A DNA stretch of 64,000 bases from Arthrobacter sp. zg-Y20 (lineage in GTDB: Bacteria > Actinomycetota > Actinomycetes > Actinomycetales > Micrococcaceae). A model generated the notes under the pieces. The model had not been told where the DNA came from. It searched no databases and worked only from the letters and a program-made list of their open reading frames with translations. This document shows, in pieces, positions 7,932 through 17,597 of this stretch. Position numbers and translations under genes: made by a program. How positions within the stretch are numbered: the first letter of the stretch is position 1; the number at the start of each line of letters is the position of its first letter. The DNA lies in assembly GCF_030142075.1 (NCBI RefSeq), contig NZ_CP126241.1, positions 2,356,001 to 2,420,000 of the forward strand. Reading direction: 5' to 3'.

Positions 7932-9626
7932 ATGTTCCCAGCAGACAGAGTCCGGAAAGGCCGCACCGCGAAGAAGCGCGCGTCCGCCCTTACCGCAGGC
8001 CTTGCCCTGAGCGCTCTTGTGCTCTCGGGCTGCGCCCAGAGCAACCGTGAAGAGGGCGACGGCGGTGGCTCCGGCGACGTCGACGGCACGTTTGTCTTCG
8101 CCGCCTCATCCGATCCCAAGTCCCTTGACCCCGCCTTCGCCTCCGACGGTGAGTCCTTCCGGGTCAGCCGCCAGATCTTCGAAGGCCTGGTAGGGGTCGA
8201 ACCCGGAACCGCCGACCCGGCTCCGCTGCTGGCCAAGTCCTGGGAAGTCTCCGAAGACGGCATGACCTACACGTTCGCCCTGGAGGAAGGCGTCACGTTC
8301 CACGACGGAACGGATTTCAACGCTGAAGCCGTCTGCGCAAACTTCGACCGCTGGTACAACTTCTCCGGTATCCAGCAGGCAGAAAGCCAGGCCTACTACT
8401 ACGGCATGCTGTTCAAGGGCTTCTCCGACAGCCCGGACACCGCGACGTACAAGTCCTGCGAGGCGTCTTCGGACACCGAAGCCGTGATCTCGCTGAACAA
8501 GCCGTTCGCCGGGTTCGTTGCCGCCCTGTCCCTGCCGGCGTTCGCCATGCAGAGCCCCTCGGCCATGGAGGAGTTCGGTGCCAACGAGTCCTCCGGCACG
8601 GCCGAGGCACCCGAGCTGACCGAATACGCCAAGGCCCACCCCACCGGCACCGGGCCCTACAAGTTCAATGCCTGGGACGTAGGAAACCAGATCACCCTTG
8701 ACCTGAACGAGGACTACTGGGGAGATGAGGAAGCACAGGTCACCGACATCATCTTCCGCGTCATCGATGATCCGCAGGCACGCCGCCAGTCGCTGGAAGC
8801 CGGCGACATTGACGGCTATGACCTGGTGGCTCCGGCCGACACCGAGCAGCTGGCCGCGGCCGGTTTCAAGGTGATCCCCCGGGATCCGTTCACCATCCTG
8901 TACCTGGGCATGAACCAGCAGGTTCCGGAACTGGCCGATGTGAAGGTTCGCCAGGCCATCTCCTACGCCATCGATAAGGAAGCGCTGGTGTCCCAGACGC
9001 TGCCCGAAGGCACGAAGGTGGCAACACAGTTCATCCCCGAGGTTGTCAACGGCTACAACGACGAGGTCACCGAGTACGCCTACGATCCGGAGAAGGCAAA
9101 GTCCCTGCTGGCCGAGGCCGGCTACCCGGACGGCTTCACCGTGGACTTCAACTACCCCACCGGCGTCTCGCGCCCCTACATGCCGACCCCTGAACAGGTC
9201 TTCACCAACCTGCAGGCCCAGCTGGCCGAGGTAGGCATCAAGGTCAACCCGCAGCCGAACAAGTGGTCCCCGGACTACCTTGACCGCGTCCAGGCCGGGT
9301 CCGATCACGGCCTGCACCTGCTGGGCTGGACCGGCGACTACAACGACACCGACAACTTTGTTGGCGTCTTCTTCGGCCAGGAGAAGCCGGAGTTCGGCTT
9401 CAACAACCCGGACATCTTCAACGCCCTGGAAGAAGCCCGCCAGGTCTCCAAGCTCGACGAGCAGACCCCGCTCTACGAGCAGATCAACGAGGACATCGCC
9501 CAGTTTGTGCCGGCCGTACCGCTGGCACACCCGGCGCCGTCGCTCGCCTTTTCCGAGCGGGTTGAGTCCTACCCCGCCAGCCCGGTGAACGACGAAGTGT
9601 TCAACCAGATCAAGCTCACCAAGTAA
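7932..9626 (+). CDS. Peptide/nickel-type ABC transporter substrate-binding lipoprotein
   Basis: A 564-residue solute-binding protein of the SBP_bac_5 (DppA/OppA) family, anchored outside the membrane and delivering peptides or similar ligands to the permeases that follow. A basic N-terminus (KGRTAKKR) and a hydrophobic core end in the lipobox LSGC, with lipidated Cys34, a Sec-type signal. Family landmarks are SLDPAF, YTFALEEGVTFHDG and FNAEAV. AGAGGAG precedes the ATG. It is the first gene of a unit with dppB- and dppC-like genes, separated by a hairpin at 9636-9665. It is clearly paralogous to the binding protein at 14112-15854. The ligand is not predictable. Confidence 0.93.
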   Translation: MFPADRVRKGRTAKKRASALTAGLALSALVLSGCAQSNREEGDGGGSGDVDGTFVFAASSDPKSLDPAFASDGESFRVSRQIFEGLVGVEPGTADPAPLLAKSWEVSEDGMTYTFALEEGVTFHDGTDFNAEAVCANFDRWYNFSGIQQAESQAYYYGMLFKGFSDSPDTATYKSCEASSDTEAVISLNKPFAGFVAALSLPAFAMQSPSAMEEFGANESSGTAEAPELTEYAKAHPTGTGPYKFNAWDVGNQITLDLNEDYWGDEEAQVTDIIFRVIDDPQARRQSLEAGDIDGYDLVAPADTEQLAAAGFKVIPRDPFTILYLGMNQQVPELADVKVRQAISYAIDKEALVSQTLPEGTKVATQFIPEVVNGYNDEVTEYAYDPEKAKSLLAEAGYPDGFTVDFNYPTGVSRPYMPTPEQVFTNLQAQLAEVGIKVNPQPNKWSPDYLDRVQAGSDHGLHLLGWTGDYNDTDNFVGVFFGQEKPEFGFNNPDIFNALEEARQVSKLDEQTPLYEQINEDIAQFVPAVPLAHPAPSLAFSERVESYPASPVNDEVFNQIKLTK

Positions 9627-9635
9627 CGCACCGGA

Positions 9636-9665
9636 GGCCGGGGACCCCAGTGGTCCCCGGCCTTT
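9636..9665 (+). terminator. Intercistronic hairpin between binding protein and permease
   Basis: GGCCGGGGACC pairs with GGTCCCCGGCC over 11 bases around a 5-base loop, followed by only three T. In this position it probably stabilises the upstream mRNA or terminates part of the transcripts, so that more binding protein than permease is made. Confidence 0.6.
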
Positions 9666-9728
9666 ACGCGTGTTCCAGTCTTTTTCCCCACCAGATCCTC
9701 CAGCTTCCACGGCTGGGAAAGGACGCTC

Positions 9729-10733
9729 GTGCTACGAGTCATCGGCAAACGCCTGCTTATGCTGATTCCCACCCTCATAGGCCTGTCCATCCTGCTGTTC
9801 CTTTGGGTACGCAACTTGCCCGGAGGTCCGGCCACGGCCCTGCTCGGAGACAAGGCCTCACCGGAAGCCATTGCGAACATCAATAAGGCCTACGGATTTG
9901 ACCGTCCCCTGATCGAGCAGTACTTCACCTACGTCGGGAAGCTCCTCAAGGGCGACTTCGGCACCTCCATCGTCACCGGGCGTTCCGTCCTGGAGGAATT
10001 CGGCACCCGTTTCCCGGCCACAGTGGAACTGGCCGTCGTTGCGCTGATCTTCGCCATCGGCATCGGCATTCCGCTCGGCTACCTGGCCGCCCGGCATTAC
10101 GGACGTTTCTGGGACCACTCCTCCGTTGTCCTCTCGCTCATCGGCATCACCGTGCCGGTCTTTTTCCTGGCCTTCATTCTCAAATGGGTACTGGCCATCC
10201 AGCTGGGGTGGTTCCCCACCGACGGACGTCAGGACCCGCGGATCAATGCCACGCACGTCACGGACTTCTTTGTACTGGACGGGCTGCTGACACGGGAATG
10301 GGACGCCTCCTGGGATGCCATCCTGCACCTTGTGCTGCCGGCGATCGCCCTGGGCACCATCCCGCTGGCGATTATTGTGCGCATTACCCGCGCGTCTGTC
10401 CTGGAAGTCCAGGGTGCGGACTACGTCCGCACGGCCCGGGCGAAGGGGCTGATGGAAAAAACCATCCGCGGACGGTTCATCCTGCGCAACGCCATGCTGC
10501 CGGTCACCACCACCATCGGCCTGCAGACCGGGCTGCTGATCTCCGGCGCAGTGCTGACCGAAACCGTCTTTGCCTTCAGCGGGATAGGAAAATTCCTGAG
10601 GGACGCAATTTTTGCCCTCGACTACCCCGTGCTGCAGGGATTCATCGTCTTCATTGCCGTGGCGTACTCATTGATCAACCTGCTGGTTGACGTGTCCTAC
10701 GGCTTCATCGATCCAAGGGTGCGTGTCCAGTGA
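9729..10733 (+). CDS. ABC transporter permease, DppB type
   Basis: A 334-residue inner-membrane permease of the peptide/nickel class. The N-terminal segment LLMLIPTLIGLSILLFLWVR is the typical first helix of DppB proteins, and the EAA-type loop ADYVRTARAKGLMEKTIRGR (about residues 231-250) is the contact for the ATPase. About six transmembrane segments are expected. The start is GTG 9729 with AAAGGA just upstream. Its TGA overlaps the GTG of the next permease gene (GTGA), so the two are translationally coupled. It pairs with the dppC-like protein to form the channel. Confidence 0.94.
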   Translation: MLRVIGKRLLMLIPTLIGLSILLFLWVRNLPGGPATALLGDKASPEAIANINKAYGFDRPLIEQYFTYVGKLLKGDFGTSIVTGRSVLEEFGTRFPATVELAVVALIFAIGIGIPLGYLAARHYGRFWDHSSVVLSLIGITVPVFFLAFILKWVLAIQLGWFPTDGRQDPRINATHVTDFFVLDGLLTREWDASWDAILHLVLPAIALGTIPLAIIVRITRASVLEVQGADYVRTARAKGLMEKTIRGRFILRNAMLPVTTTIGLQTGLLISGAVLTETVFAFSGIGKFLRDAIFALDYPVLQGFIVFIAVAYSLINLLVDVSYGFIDPRVRVQ

Positions 10734-11674
10734 GTACTACTCTGCCCCCCGCAGCAGGCGGGTCCGTTCTTCCCGAAGGTGCACCCACCGCCAAGCCGGC
10801 CGCCGAAAGCGGCATGTGGAAAGATGCCTTCCGCCGGCTTCGCCGCAATCCGGCCGCCGTTGCCGGTGCCGTAATTGTCGGTCTCTTTATCCTGGTGGCA
10901 CTTCTCGCCCCGCTGCTGGCTCCGTACGGCGGCAATGACCTGCCCGGCCGCACGAACATCACCCCCACCAGCATTCCGGGACCCGGCGCCATCGACGGCT
11001 ATCCGCTTGGACTGGACCGCTTCGGCGGAGATGTGCTGTCCAAGCTGCTCTGGGGCGCCCGCGCGTCGCTGATCATCGGTGTGGTTTCCACCGCCCTCGG
11101 CCTGCTGGGCGGAATGCTGCTCGGTGTCCTTGCCGGCGGCCTGGGCGGCTGGGTGGACAGCGTCATCATGCGCTTCGTGGACATCCTTCTGTCGGTTCCG
11201 AACCTGCTGCTCGCGGTCAGTATCGCCGCCATGATGGGACAGAGCTCCGCTGCGATCATGATCGCCATCGGTGTGTCCCAGGTGCCGATCTTCGCGCGGC
11301 TGCTGCGATCCTCGATGATCTCCCAGCGCAGCGCCGACTACATTCTCTCGGCGCAGACGCTGGGACTGAGCCGGCGGACCATCACCATGAGCCACCTGCT
11401 GCCCAACAGCACCGGACCGCTGATTGTCCAGGCGACGCTGACACTCGCGACTGCGGTGATCGACGCTGCAGCCCTGTCCTTCCTCGGCCTCGGCGGCGGA
11501 CTGCCGCAGACCGCGGAGTGGGGGCGGATGCTCACCTATGCGCAGGCCGAACTCGGCGTGGCGCCCCAGCTGGCGTTCCTGCCGGGCATCTGCATTGCCA
11601 TCACCGCGCTGGGCTTCACCCTGCTGGGCGAGTCCCTGCGGGAAGCGCTGGATCCCAAGACGCGCCGGAAGTAG
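10730..11674 (+). CDS. ABC transporter permease, DppC type
   Basis: A 314-residue partner permease. An N-terminal cytoplasmic tail (about 1-45) precedes the OppC_N-type first helix (VAGAVIVGLFILVALLAPLL). The family motif PLGLDRFGGDVLSKLLWGAR follows, then the binding-protein-dependent transport domain with an EAA-like loop (SADYILSAQTLGLSRRTI). The start GTG overlaps the preceding stop by four bases. A strong bidirectional terminator follows. The ATPase needed to drive the channel is encoded on the other strand at 12272-13987. Confidence 0.94.
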   Translation: MSTTLPPAAGGSVLPEGAPTAKPAAESGMWKDAFRRLRRNPAAVAGAVIVGLFILVALLAPLLAPYGGNDLPGRTNITPTSIPGPGAIDGYPLGLDRFGGDVLSKLLWGARASLIIGVVSTALGLLGGMLLGVLAGGLGGWVDSVIMRFVDILLSVPNLLLAVSIAAMMGQSSAAIMIAIGVSQVPIFARLLRSSMISQRSADYILSAQTLGLSRRTITMSHLLPNSTGPLIVQATLTLATAVIDAAALSFLGLGGGLPQTAEWGRMLTYAQAELGVAPQLAFLPGICIAITALGFTLLGESLREALDPKTRRK

Positions 11675-11684
11675 CCCGGCAGTA

Positions 11685-11727
11685 AAGCAAAAGGTCCCAC
11701 CCGCATCGGGTGGGACCTTTTGCTTTG
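11685..11727. terminator. Bidirectional terminator between convergent units
   Basis: AAAGCAAAAGGTCCCACCC pairs with GGGTGGGACCTTTTGCTTT around GCATC-type loop bases. It serves the plus-strand permease operon and the minus-strand TPR gene. Confidence 0.9.
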
Positions 11728-11747
11728 CTACTCACTGTCTTGCCTTA

Positions 11748-12269
11748 CTACTCACTGTCCAGGGACCGCAGATACCCGGCATTGCCCCGGATCGCCGGTT
11801 TGTACCGGTCCAGCTCCGCGGCGGAAACGTTGTCCGCCACCAGTTCCAGCATGCCTGCGAGCGCGCTGTCCGCCCGGCCGCCGGCATGCAGCGTCAGCGC
11901 CTCGAAGACCCCCAGCGCCACCGAGTCCGGATATTCCCGGCGGGCCCGGGCGAACACCGCCAGGGATTCCTCCACCCGACCCAGGATCCGCAGGGTGCTC
12001 CCGTACTGCAGATAGCACCGCCGCAGGACATCGCCGTCCAGGCCGCCGGCGAGCGCACGCTCGTAGAAGCCTGCTGCAGTGTCCTCCTCCCCCGCTGTGT
12101 CATAGGCACCCCCCACTTCGTAGAGAACGCGCGGGTTCTCCGGAAAGCGCCGGTCGACGTCGAGCAGGGCCCTGATGGTCGGCTCCATCGCCTCCCGGTT
12201 CCGGGCAGCAAGGATCTGCTCCAGTTCCGCTTCCAATGCTGCTTCTTCCGCAGCCCGTCCTGCTCCCAT
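11748..12269 (-). CDS. Tetratricopeptide-repeat protein
   Basis: A 173-residue soluble helical protein with TPR-like repeats over about residues 25-150 (RFPENPRVLYEVGGAYDTAGEE, then LQYGSTLRILGRVEESLAVF), resembling short TPR proteins common in Actinobacteria and Firmicutes. There is no signal peptide. The ATG lies two bases after the stop of the fused ATPase gene, so the two genes are coupled. Its role is unknown; a link to the transporter is suggested only by position. TPR proteins usually mediate protein contacts. Confidence 0.8.
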   Translation of the reverse strand: MGAGRAAEEAALEAELEQILAARNREAMEPTIRALLDVDRRFPENPRVLYEVGGAYDTAGEEDTAAGFYERALAGGLDGDVLRRCYLQYGSTLRILGRVEESLAVFARARREYPDSVALGVFEALTLHAGGRADSALAGMLELVADNVSAAELDRYKPAIRGNAGYLRSLDSE

Positions 12270-12271
12270 GG

Positions 12272-13987
12272 CTAGGAAGCCAGCTCGCCTTCCACGTCCA
12301 GTTTGTCCTCAATGTTCAGTTCATTGCCCGGAATGGAGGCCAGGAGCCTGCGCGTGTACGGGTGGCGCGGGTTGGAGAAGACCTCTTCCGACGTCGCTGC
12401 CTCCACCAGTTCCCCGTCCTTCATCACGCAGACGTAGTCGGAGATCAGCCGGACCACGGCCAGGTCATGGGAGATAAAGAGGTAACTGAGCCCGAACTCG
12501 CGCTGCAGGTCCCCTAGCAGCTGCAGGATCTGGGCCTGGACCAGCACATCCAGCGCGGAGACCGGCTCGTCGCAGACGATCAGCTCAGGCTTGAGCGCCA
12601 GGGCACGGGCGATAGCCACGCGCTGGCGCTGCCCGCCGGAAAGCTCGGCCGGATAGCGGTGCAGCATCTCCTGCGGCAGTGCCACCTGGTCCATGAGTTC
12701 CCGGACGCGCTGCTGCCGCTCGGCCTTGTTGCCGCGGCGGTAGGTCTTCAGCGGCTCCTCAAGGATCCGCTCAATGGTGTACATGGGGTCCAGGGAGGAG
12801 TACGGGTCCTGGAAGATAGGCTGCACCCGCTGCCGGAAGTCGCGCAGCTGGACCTTGTTCAGCGACGCAACGTCCATCCCGTCGAAGGTCATGGTTCCCG
12901 ACGTGGGCTCAATAAGCTTGAGCAGCATCCGCGCCGTGGTGGTCTTCCCCGAACCGGACTCCCCCACAATAGCCACGGTGCGGCCGCGCGGGATGTCCAG
13001 GGTAACGTTCCGGGCCGCATAAAAATCATCCGCCCGGCCGCGGATCTTGAAGACCTTGGTGAGGTCCCGGAATTCGACAATGTTGTCCGGGGCGGCGTCG
13101 TCCGCTGTGTCCGTTCCGGCGGCAGCTCCACTCTCCTCCGCATCCCCCGCCGCGCTGAAGGCGCCCGGGCGGAGCCGGACCGCCGCCACGCTGGGGGCGG
13201 CCCGGACCAATGACTGGGTGTACGGGTGCTGCGGGTCCTCCAGCAGCTGGCGCGCCGGTCCGGTCTCCACGACTTCACCGCGGTGCATCACCACCAGTTC
13301 GGAGGCACGCTCGGCCGCGAGCCCGAGGTCGTGGGTAATCAGCAGGACCGACGTGCCCAGTTCTTCCGTCATGCGGTCGATCTGGTCAAGGATGGTCCGC
13401 TGGACCGTTACGTCCAGCGCACTCGTGGGTTCATCGGCAATCAAGAGCCGGGGACGGCAGGCCAGGCCAATGGCGATCAGGGCCCGCTGGCGCATGCCGC
13501 CGGAAAATTCATGCGGGTACTGCTTGGCTCGTTCAGCGGCGTTGGGCAGTCCGGCGGCGGTCAGGACCTCCACAACCTTGCGGTCCACGTCCTTCGCGGT
13601 GGCCATGCCGTGCACCAGCAGCGTCTCGGCAACCTGGGTTCCGATTTTGGTCACCGGGTTCAGGTTGGACATCGGGTCCTGCGGCACCAGGCCGATGGAC
13701 CGGCCCCGAATGGCCCGCATTTTCGCCTCGGGCAGTCCCACCAGTTCCTGACCGTCGAAGCGGATGCTGCCCGACGCCACTGTACCGTTGCCCGGCAGCA
13801 GGCCGATGACGGCCATAGCCGTGGTGGACTTCCCGGAGCCGGACTCCCCCACAATGGCCAGTGTCTTGCCTGCGGGCAAGGAGAACCCGGCGTTGCGGAC
13901 GGCGGACACTTCGCCGTCCATGGTGCGGAAATTAACCGCGAGGTTGCTCACCTCGAGCAGGGGCGTATCAGCGCTCAAATCAGTCAT
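12272..13987 (-). CDS. Fused peptide ABC transporter ATPase (DppD-DppF type)
   Basis: A 571-residue protein with two complete ABC ATPase domains, so a single polypeptide replaces DppD and DppF. Each half has Walker A (GESGSGKST near residue 42; GESGSGKTT in the second half), a signature (SGGMRQR; SGGQRQR) and Walker B (LLIADEPTSALD; LIVCDEPVSALD). The linker after each domain carries the oligopeptide-transporter C-terminal motif (HPYTQSL; HPYTRRL). I start at MTDLSAD (13987) with AGGA upstream instead of an in-frame GTG 15 codons earlier. It should energise the permeases at 9729-11674, although it is transcribed from the opposite strand. Confidence 0.95.
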   Translation of the reverse strand: MTDLSADTPLLEVSNLAVNFRTMDGEVSAVRNAGFSLPAGKTLAIVGESGSGKSTTAMAVIGLLPGNGTVASGSIRFDGQELVGLPEAKMRAIRGRSIGLVPQDPMSNLNPVTKIGTQVAETLLVHGMATAKDVDRKVVEVLTAAGLPNAAERAKQYPHEFSGGMRQRALIAIGLACRPRLLIADEPTSALDVTVQRTILDQIDRMTEELGTSVLLITHDLGLAAERASELVVMHRGEVVETGPARQLLEDPQHPYTQSLVRAAPSVAAVRLRPGAFSAAGDAEESGAAAGTDTADDAAPDNIVEFRDLTKVFKIRGRADDFYAARNVTLDIPRGRTVAIVGESGSGKTTTARMLLKLIEPTSGTMTFDGMDVASLNKVQLRDFRQRVQPIFQDPYSSLDPMYTIERILEEPLKTYRRGNKAERQQRVRELMDQVALPQEMLHRYPAELSGGQRQRVAIARALALKPELIVCDEPVSALDVLVQAQILQLLGDLQREFGLSYLFISHDLAVVRLISDYVCVMKDGELVEAATSEEVFSNPRHPYTRRLLASIPGNELNIEDKLDVEGELAS

Positions 13988-14030
13988 TTCCCCATCCTGC
14001 CCCACCGGCACCTCTTGTGACGCGTGTCTC

Positions 14031-14063
14031 ACCGGTGTTTACCGGTTTTTAATCATTTAGAAT
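14031..14063 (+). promoter_or_regulatory. Promoter region of second binding-protein gene
   Basis: Two tandem ACCGGTKTTT units (14031-14050) are followed by TAGAAT at 14058-14063, a good -10, 48 bases before the GTG start. The direct repeat may be a -35 region or an operator between the divergent ATPase and binding-protein genes. Confidence 0.35.
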
Positions 14064-14111
14064 GGGAAATCATCAAAACGGAGGGATGGAGCGTCCCGGA
14101 GGAGTATCACC

Positions 14112-15854
14112 GTGACCCGATCCGACCCAGTAAAACCCGGCACAGCAGAACCCGGACGGGAACCAGCCCGGGCCAGTTCCGGCCCCAGCGGTCCTTCCCT
14201 CTCCCGCCGTTCCATCATCAGGGCCGGGGCAGCAGCGGCAGCCTTCATGCTTGCCGGCTGCACGGCCGAAGCCGCCGAAGACAAGCCCACGGCTGCAGCC
14301 GGCACGACCGCACCTACCGGCCCTTCCGCCCGCTTCACCTTCGCGACGGCGGCGCGTCCGGTCACCCTTGATCCGGCCCTCGCCTCCGACACTGAGTCCT
14401 ACCGGGTCACCCGGCAGGTCCTTGAGGGGCTGGTGGGCGTGGACGCCCTGACCTCGGCCCCCACACCCCTGCTGGCCAAAAGCTGGACGCAGTCCGAGGA
14501 CCGCAGGACCTATACGTTCGAACTGCGGCAGGACGTGACCTTCCACGACGGTGAGCCCTTCAACGCCGAAGCCGTACGGCGGAACTTTGAACGCTGGTAC
14601 AACATGCCCGAGTCCGTGCGCACCGATTCGCTGATGTACAAGTCGGTATTCCGGGGCTACTCGGATACGCCCGCCCTCACCGTCTACAAGGACTGCGTTC
14701 CGGTAGGCGAATACACCGTCCGGGTCATCCTGACCGAGCCTCTGGAGAGCTTCATTCCCGCCCTCGCAGCACCGGCGTTCGCCATGTCATCACCGAAGGC
14801 ACTGGCCGAGGCAAGCGCGGACGAGCTGACCCGGGAACTCAACGGGCGCAAGATTTCCGCCTACGGCGTCCATCCCGTAGGCACCGGCCCTTACCGCTTC
14901 GGCACATGGGACGAAGACACCATTGAACTGACGGCCTACCCGGAATACTGGGGCGAACCCGGCCAGATCGGGACCGTGGTCTTCAGGACGATCAACAGCC
15001 CCGAGGGCCGCCTGCGTGCCCTGAAGAAGCGCGAGGTGGACGGCTACGACCTGGTTACGGTGAACGACGTCGGCGAACTGGCGCGCAACGGCCAGCAGAT
15101 CCAGCAGCGCGATCCGTATTCCATCCTGTACCTGGGCATCAACCAGAGCTTCCCCGGACTGGACAACGTCCTGATGCGCCGTGCGGTGGCGCACGCCATC
15201 GACAAGCCTGCCGTCCTGGACGGCCTGTTCCTCAACGGCACCAAGCCTGCCAACCAGTTCCTGCCGGAAAAGCTGGGACTGACGTCCGACTCGGCCACCG
15301 GTTACGGCTACGAACCGGAGAAGGCCAAGGAACTGCTCATCGAAGCCGGGTATGACGGCCGGGAGCTGCCGTTCTACTATCCCCGGCACGTTACCCGCAG
15401 TTACCTGCCCACGCCCGAAAAGGTCTATGCCCGGCTCAGCAGCCAGCTGACCGCTGCCGGCTTCAACATCCGCCCGGTCCCGGTGGACTGGTCCGAGGGC
15501 TACTTGGAAAAGGTGCATGGCAAGGAAGACCGGGCCTTCCACCTGCTGGGGCTGGCCGGCAGTTACGAAGCCGGCGACAACTTTGTCGGCACGCTTTTTG
15601 GGCGCTACACCGAGGAATTCGCGTTCAACGACCCGGAAGTATTCACCGGCGTCGAGAAGGCGCGCACGCTGGGCGAGGGCCAGGATCAAACTGACGCCTA
15701 CCACGCGATTACCAACCGGATTTCCGAGCGCGTACCGGCTATCCCGCTCGCCTTCCCCATCTCTGCCCTGGCGCTGTCCCCCCGCGTCGCGTCCTACCCC
15801 ACCAGCCCCGTCCTCCACGAAGTCTTCAACCGAATCTCCCTCGCGGACCGCTGA
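14112..15854 (+). CDS. Peptide-type ABC substrate-binding lipoprotein with Tat signal
   Basis: A 580-residue SBP_bac_5 protein, a paralogue of the 7932-9626 product (for example both have LLAKSW, VTFHDG, FNAEAV and RWYN in register). It has a long N-terminal region with a twin-arginine motif at residues 31-36 (SRRSII) and a lipobox LAGC with Cys50. This points to export of a folded lipoprotein by the Tat pathway, unlike its paralogue. The GTG start follows GGAGGAG. It is divergent from the fused ATPase and may share that transporter with a second ligand range. The ligand is unknown. Confidence 0.92.
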   Translation: MTRSDPVKPGTAEPGREPARASSGPSGPSLSRRSIIRAGAAAAAFMLAGCTAEAAEDKPTAAAGTTAPTGPSARFTFATAARPVTLDPALASDTESYRVTRQVLEGLVGVDALTSAPTPLLAKSWTQSEDRRTYTFELRQDVTFHDGEPFNAEAVRRNFERWYNMPESVRTDSLMYKSVFRGYSDTPALTVYKDCVPVGEYTVRVILTEPLESFIPALAAPAFAMSSPKALAEASADELTRELNGRKISAYGVHPVGTGPYRFGTWDEDTIELTAYPEYWGEPGQIGTVVFRTINSPEGRLRALKKREVDGYDLVTVNDVGELARNGQQIQQRDPYSILYLGINQSFPGLDNVLMRRAVAHAIDKPAVLDGLFLNGTKPANQFLPEKLGLTSDSATGYGYEPEKAKELLIEAGYDGRELPFYYPRHVTRSYLPTPEKVYARLSSQLTAAGFNIRPVPVDWSEGYLEKVHGKEDRAFHLLGLAGSYEAGDNFVGTLFGRYTEEFAFNDPEVFTGVEKARTLGEGQDQTDAYHAITNRISERVPAIPLAFPISALALSPRVASYPTSPVLHEVFNRISLADR

Positions 15855-15984
15855 GGCGCCGGGGCCTTTACCGGACCGGTTGCGGTTTGCCCCGGCAAAG
15901 CAGTGCAAGTAGGCGATAATTTTAGGAAGCCACCTGCTCAGGGATACGCTTCTATGGCTAGCGCCCACGCGACTGGAGACGAAG

Positions 15985-17475
15985 TTGACTGCAAATAGCC
16001 CGGCGGATAATTCCGCAACGAAAACAGATGTACTGCTGATCGGCGGCGGCATCATGAGCGCGACCCTCGGGGCGTTCCTGAAGCAGCTGGCGCCGGATTG
16101 GGACATCTCCCTCTATGAGCGCCTCGACCGCGCAGGGCTGGAAAGCTCCGACCCGTGGAACAACGCGGGAACCGGCCACGCCGCGCTCTGTGAACTGAAC
16201 TACAGCCCGGCCGCAGCCGACGGCTCCGTTGACCCGGCGAAGGCGGTGGGCATCAACGAGCAGTTCCAGGTTTCCCGGCAGTTCTGGTCGCATCTGGTCT
16301 CTGCAGGCCACATCTCCAACAACTTCATTAATCCGCTGCCGCACATGAGCTTTGTTTGGGGCGACGCGCATTCGGAGTACCTGCGCCGCCGCTGGGAATC
16401 GCTGAGCGCGCAGCCCCTCTTCAAGACCATGGAATTCTCCGAGGATCCGGCCAAGCTGGCGGAGTGGGCCCCCCTGATCATGGAAGGCCGCGACCCCTCC
16501 CAGCGGGTTGCAGCCTCCCGCGTGGTCGGCGGCACCGACGTCGATTTCGGTGCGCTGACCCGCGAACTGACCAATTACCTCGGCGCCAACGGGGTGAACA
16601 TGCACTTCCGCCACGAAGTGGGCAACGTATCCCGTTCCTCCACCGGCGGCTGGGACGTCAAGGTCAAGGACCTGGCCACCGGCACCGCCCGCACCGTCAG
16701 CGCCAAGTTCGTCTTCATCGGCGGCGGCGGCGGCGCACTGCACCTGCTCCAGGCCTCCGGCATCCCCGAGGGCAAGGGCTTCGGCGGCTTCCCCGTCTCC
16801 GGCCAGTTCCTGCGCTCCACGGATGAGTCCATCATTGCCCGCCACAACGCCAAGGTGTACGGCCAGGCTTCCGTGGGTGCCCCGCCCATGTCCGTGCCGC
16901 ACCTGGACACCCGGTTCGTCAACGGGCAGCGTTCCCTGCTGTTCGGCCCGTACGGCGGCTTCTCGCCCAAGTTCCTAAAGACTGGTTCCTACCTGGACCT
17001 GCCGCTCTCGGTCCGGCCGTCCAACCTCGTGCCGATGCTGGGCGTGGCCAAGGACAACATGAGCCTGGTCAAGTACCTCGTCACCGAAGTCCTGAAGACC
17101 CGCGAAGGCAAAACGGCCGCACTGCAGGAATTCATGCCCTCCGCCAAGACCGAGGGCTGGGACCTCATCACAGCGGGCCAGCGCGTCCAGGTCATCAAGA
17201 AGGACCCGAAGAAGGGCGGTGTGCTGCAGTTCGGCACCGAACTCATCACCGCCGCAGACGGTTCCATCGGCGCCCTGCTGGGCGCATCCCCCGGAGCCTC
17301 CACGGCACCGCCCATCATGATCAACCTGCTCAAGCGTGCGTTCCCCCGCCAATTCGACGGCTGGGAACCGAAGATCAAGGAAATGATCCCGGGCTACGGC
17401 GTCAAGCTCAACGAAAACGAGCGGTTGATGGAAGAGATCAACGCCGACACGAGCAAGGTCCTGGGCCTGTCCTAG
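15985..17475 (+). CDS. mqo: Malate:quinone oxidoreductase
   Basis: A membrane-associated FAD enzyme that oxidises malate to oxaloacetate and passes electrons to quinones, serving the TCA cycle and respiratory chain; it is common in high-GC Gram-positives. The 496 residues match the family. The FAD-binding motif [15 protein letters not shown] lies near residue 15, and the hallmark [22 protein letters not shown] follows. The start is TTG 15985 with GGAG eight bases upstream; ATG 15954 is out of frame. GATAAT at 15915-15920 is a possible -10. A strong hairpin follows the stop. Confidence 0.97.
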   Translation: MTANSPADNSATKTDVLLIGGGIMSATLGAFLKQLAPDWDISLYERLDRAGLESSDPWNNAGTGHAALCELNYSPAAADGSVDPAKAVGINEQFQVSRQFWSHLVSAGHISNNFINPLPHMSFVWGDAHSEYLRRRWESLSAQPLFKTMEFSEDPAKLAEWAPLIMEGRDPSQRVAASRVVGGTDVDFGALTRELTNYLGANGVNMHFRHEVGNVSRSSTGGWDVKVKDLATGTARTVSAKFVFIGGGGGALHLLQASGIPEGKGFGGFPVSGQFLRSTDESIIARHNAKVYGQASVGAPPMSVPHLDTRFVNGQRSLLFGPYGGFSPKFLKTGSYLDLPLSVRPSNLVPMLGVAKDNMSLVKYLVTEVLKTREGKTAALQEFMPSAKTEGWDLITAGQRVQVIKKDPKKGGVLQFGTELITAADGSIGALLGASPGASTAPPIMINLLKRAFPRQFDGWEPKIKEMIPGYGVKLNENERLMEEINADTSKVLGLS

Positions 17476-17485
17476 GAACGGCACC

Positions 17486-17522
17486 GCGGCGCAGGCCTGC
17501 CTTCACGGCGGGCCTGCGCCGC
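17486..17522 (+). terminator. Terminator after mqo
   Basis: GCGGCGCAGGCC pairs perfectly with GGCCTGCGCCGC, with an inner GCC/GGC pair. There is no U-rich tail beyond CTCTGTTT, so efficiency is uncertain. Confidence 0.6.
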
Positions 17523-17597
17523 ACTCTGTTTCAGGCGCCGGGCATTCGGCGCTGCACCACCTCCCCTTCTCCAGTTCGCCCTTCCTAAGGCAGGATC

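Noticed and set aside
8106-9710. A 534-codon minus-strand frame across the first binding-protein gene
   Set aside because: It is fully antisense to an intact SBP_bac_5 gene with a lipobox and ribosome site, and has no start signal of its own.
12272-13987. Possibility that the double ATPase is a frameshifted fusion of two genes
   Set aside because: Both domains are complete in one frame with an ordinary linker, and fused DppD-DppF proteins are common in Actinobacteria.
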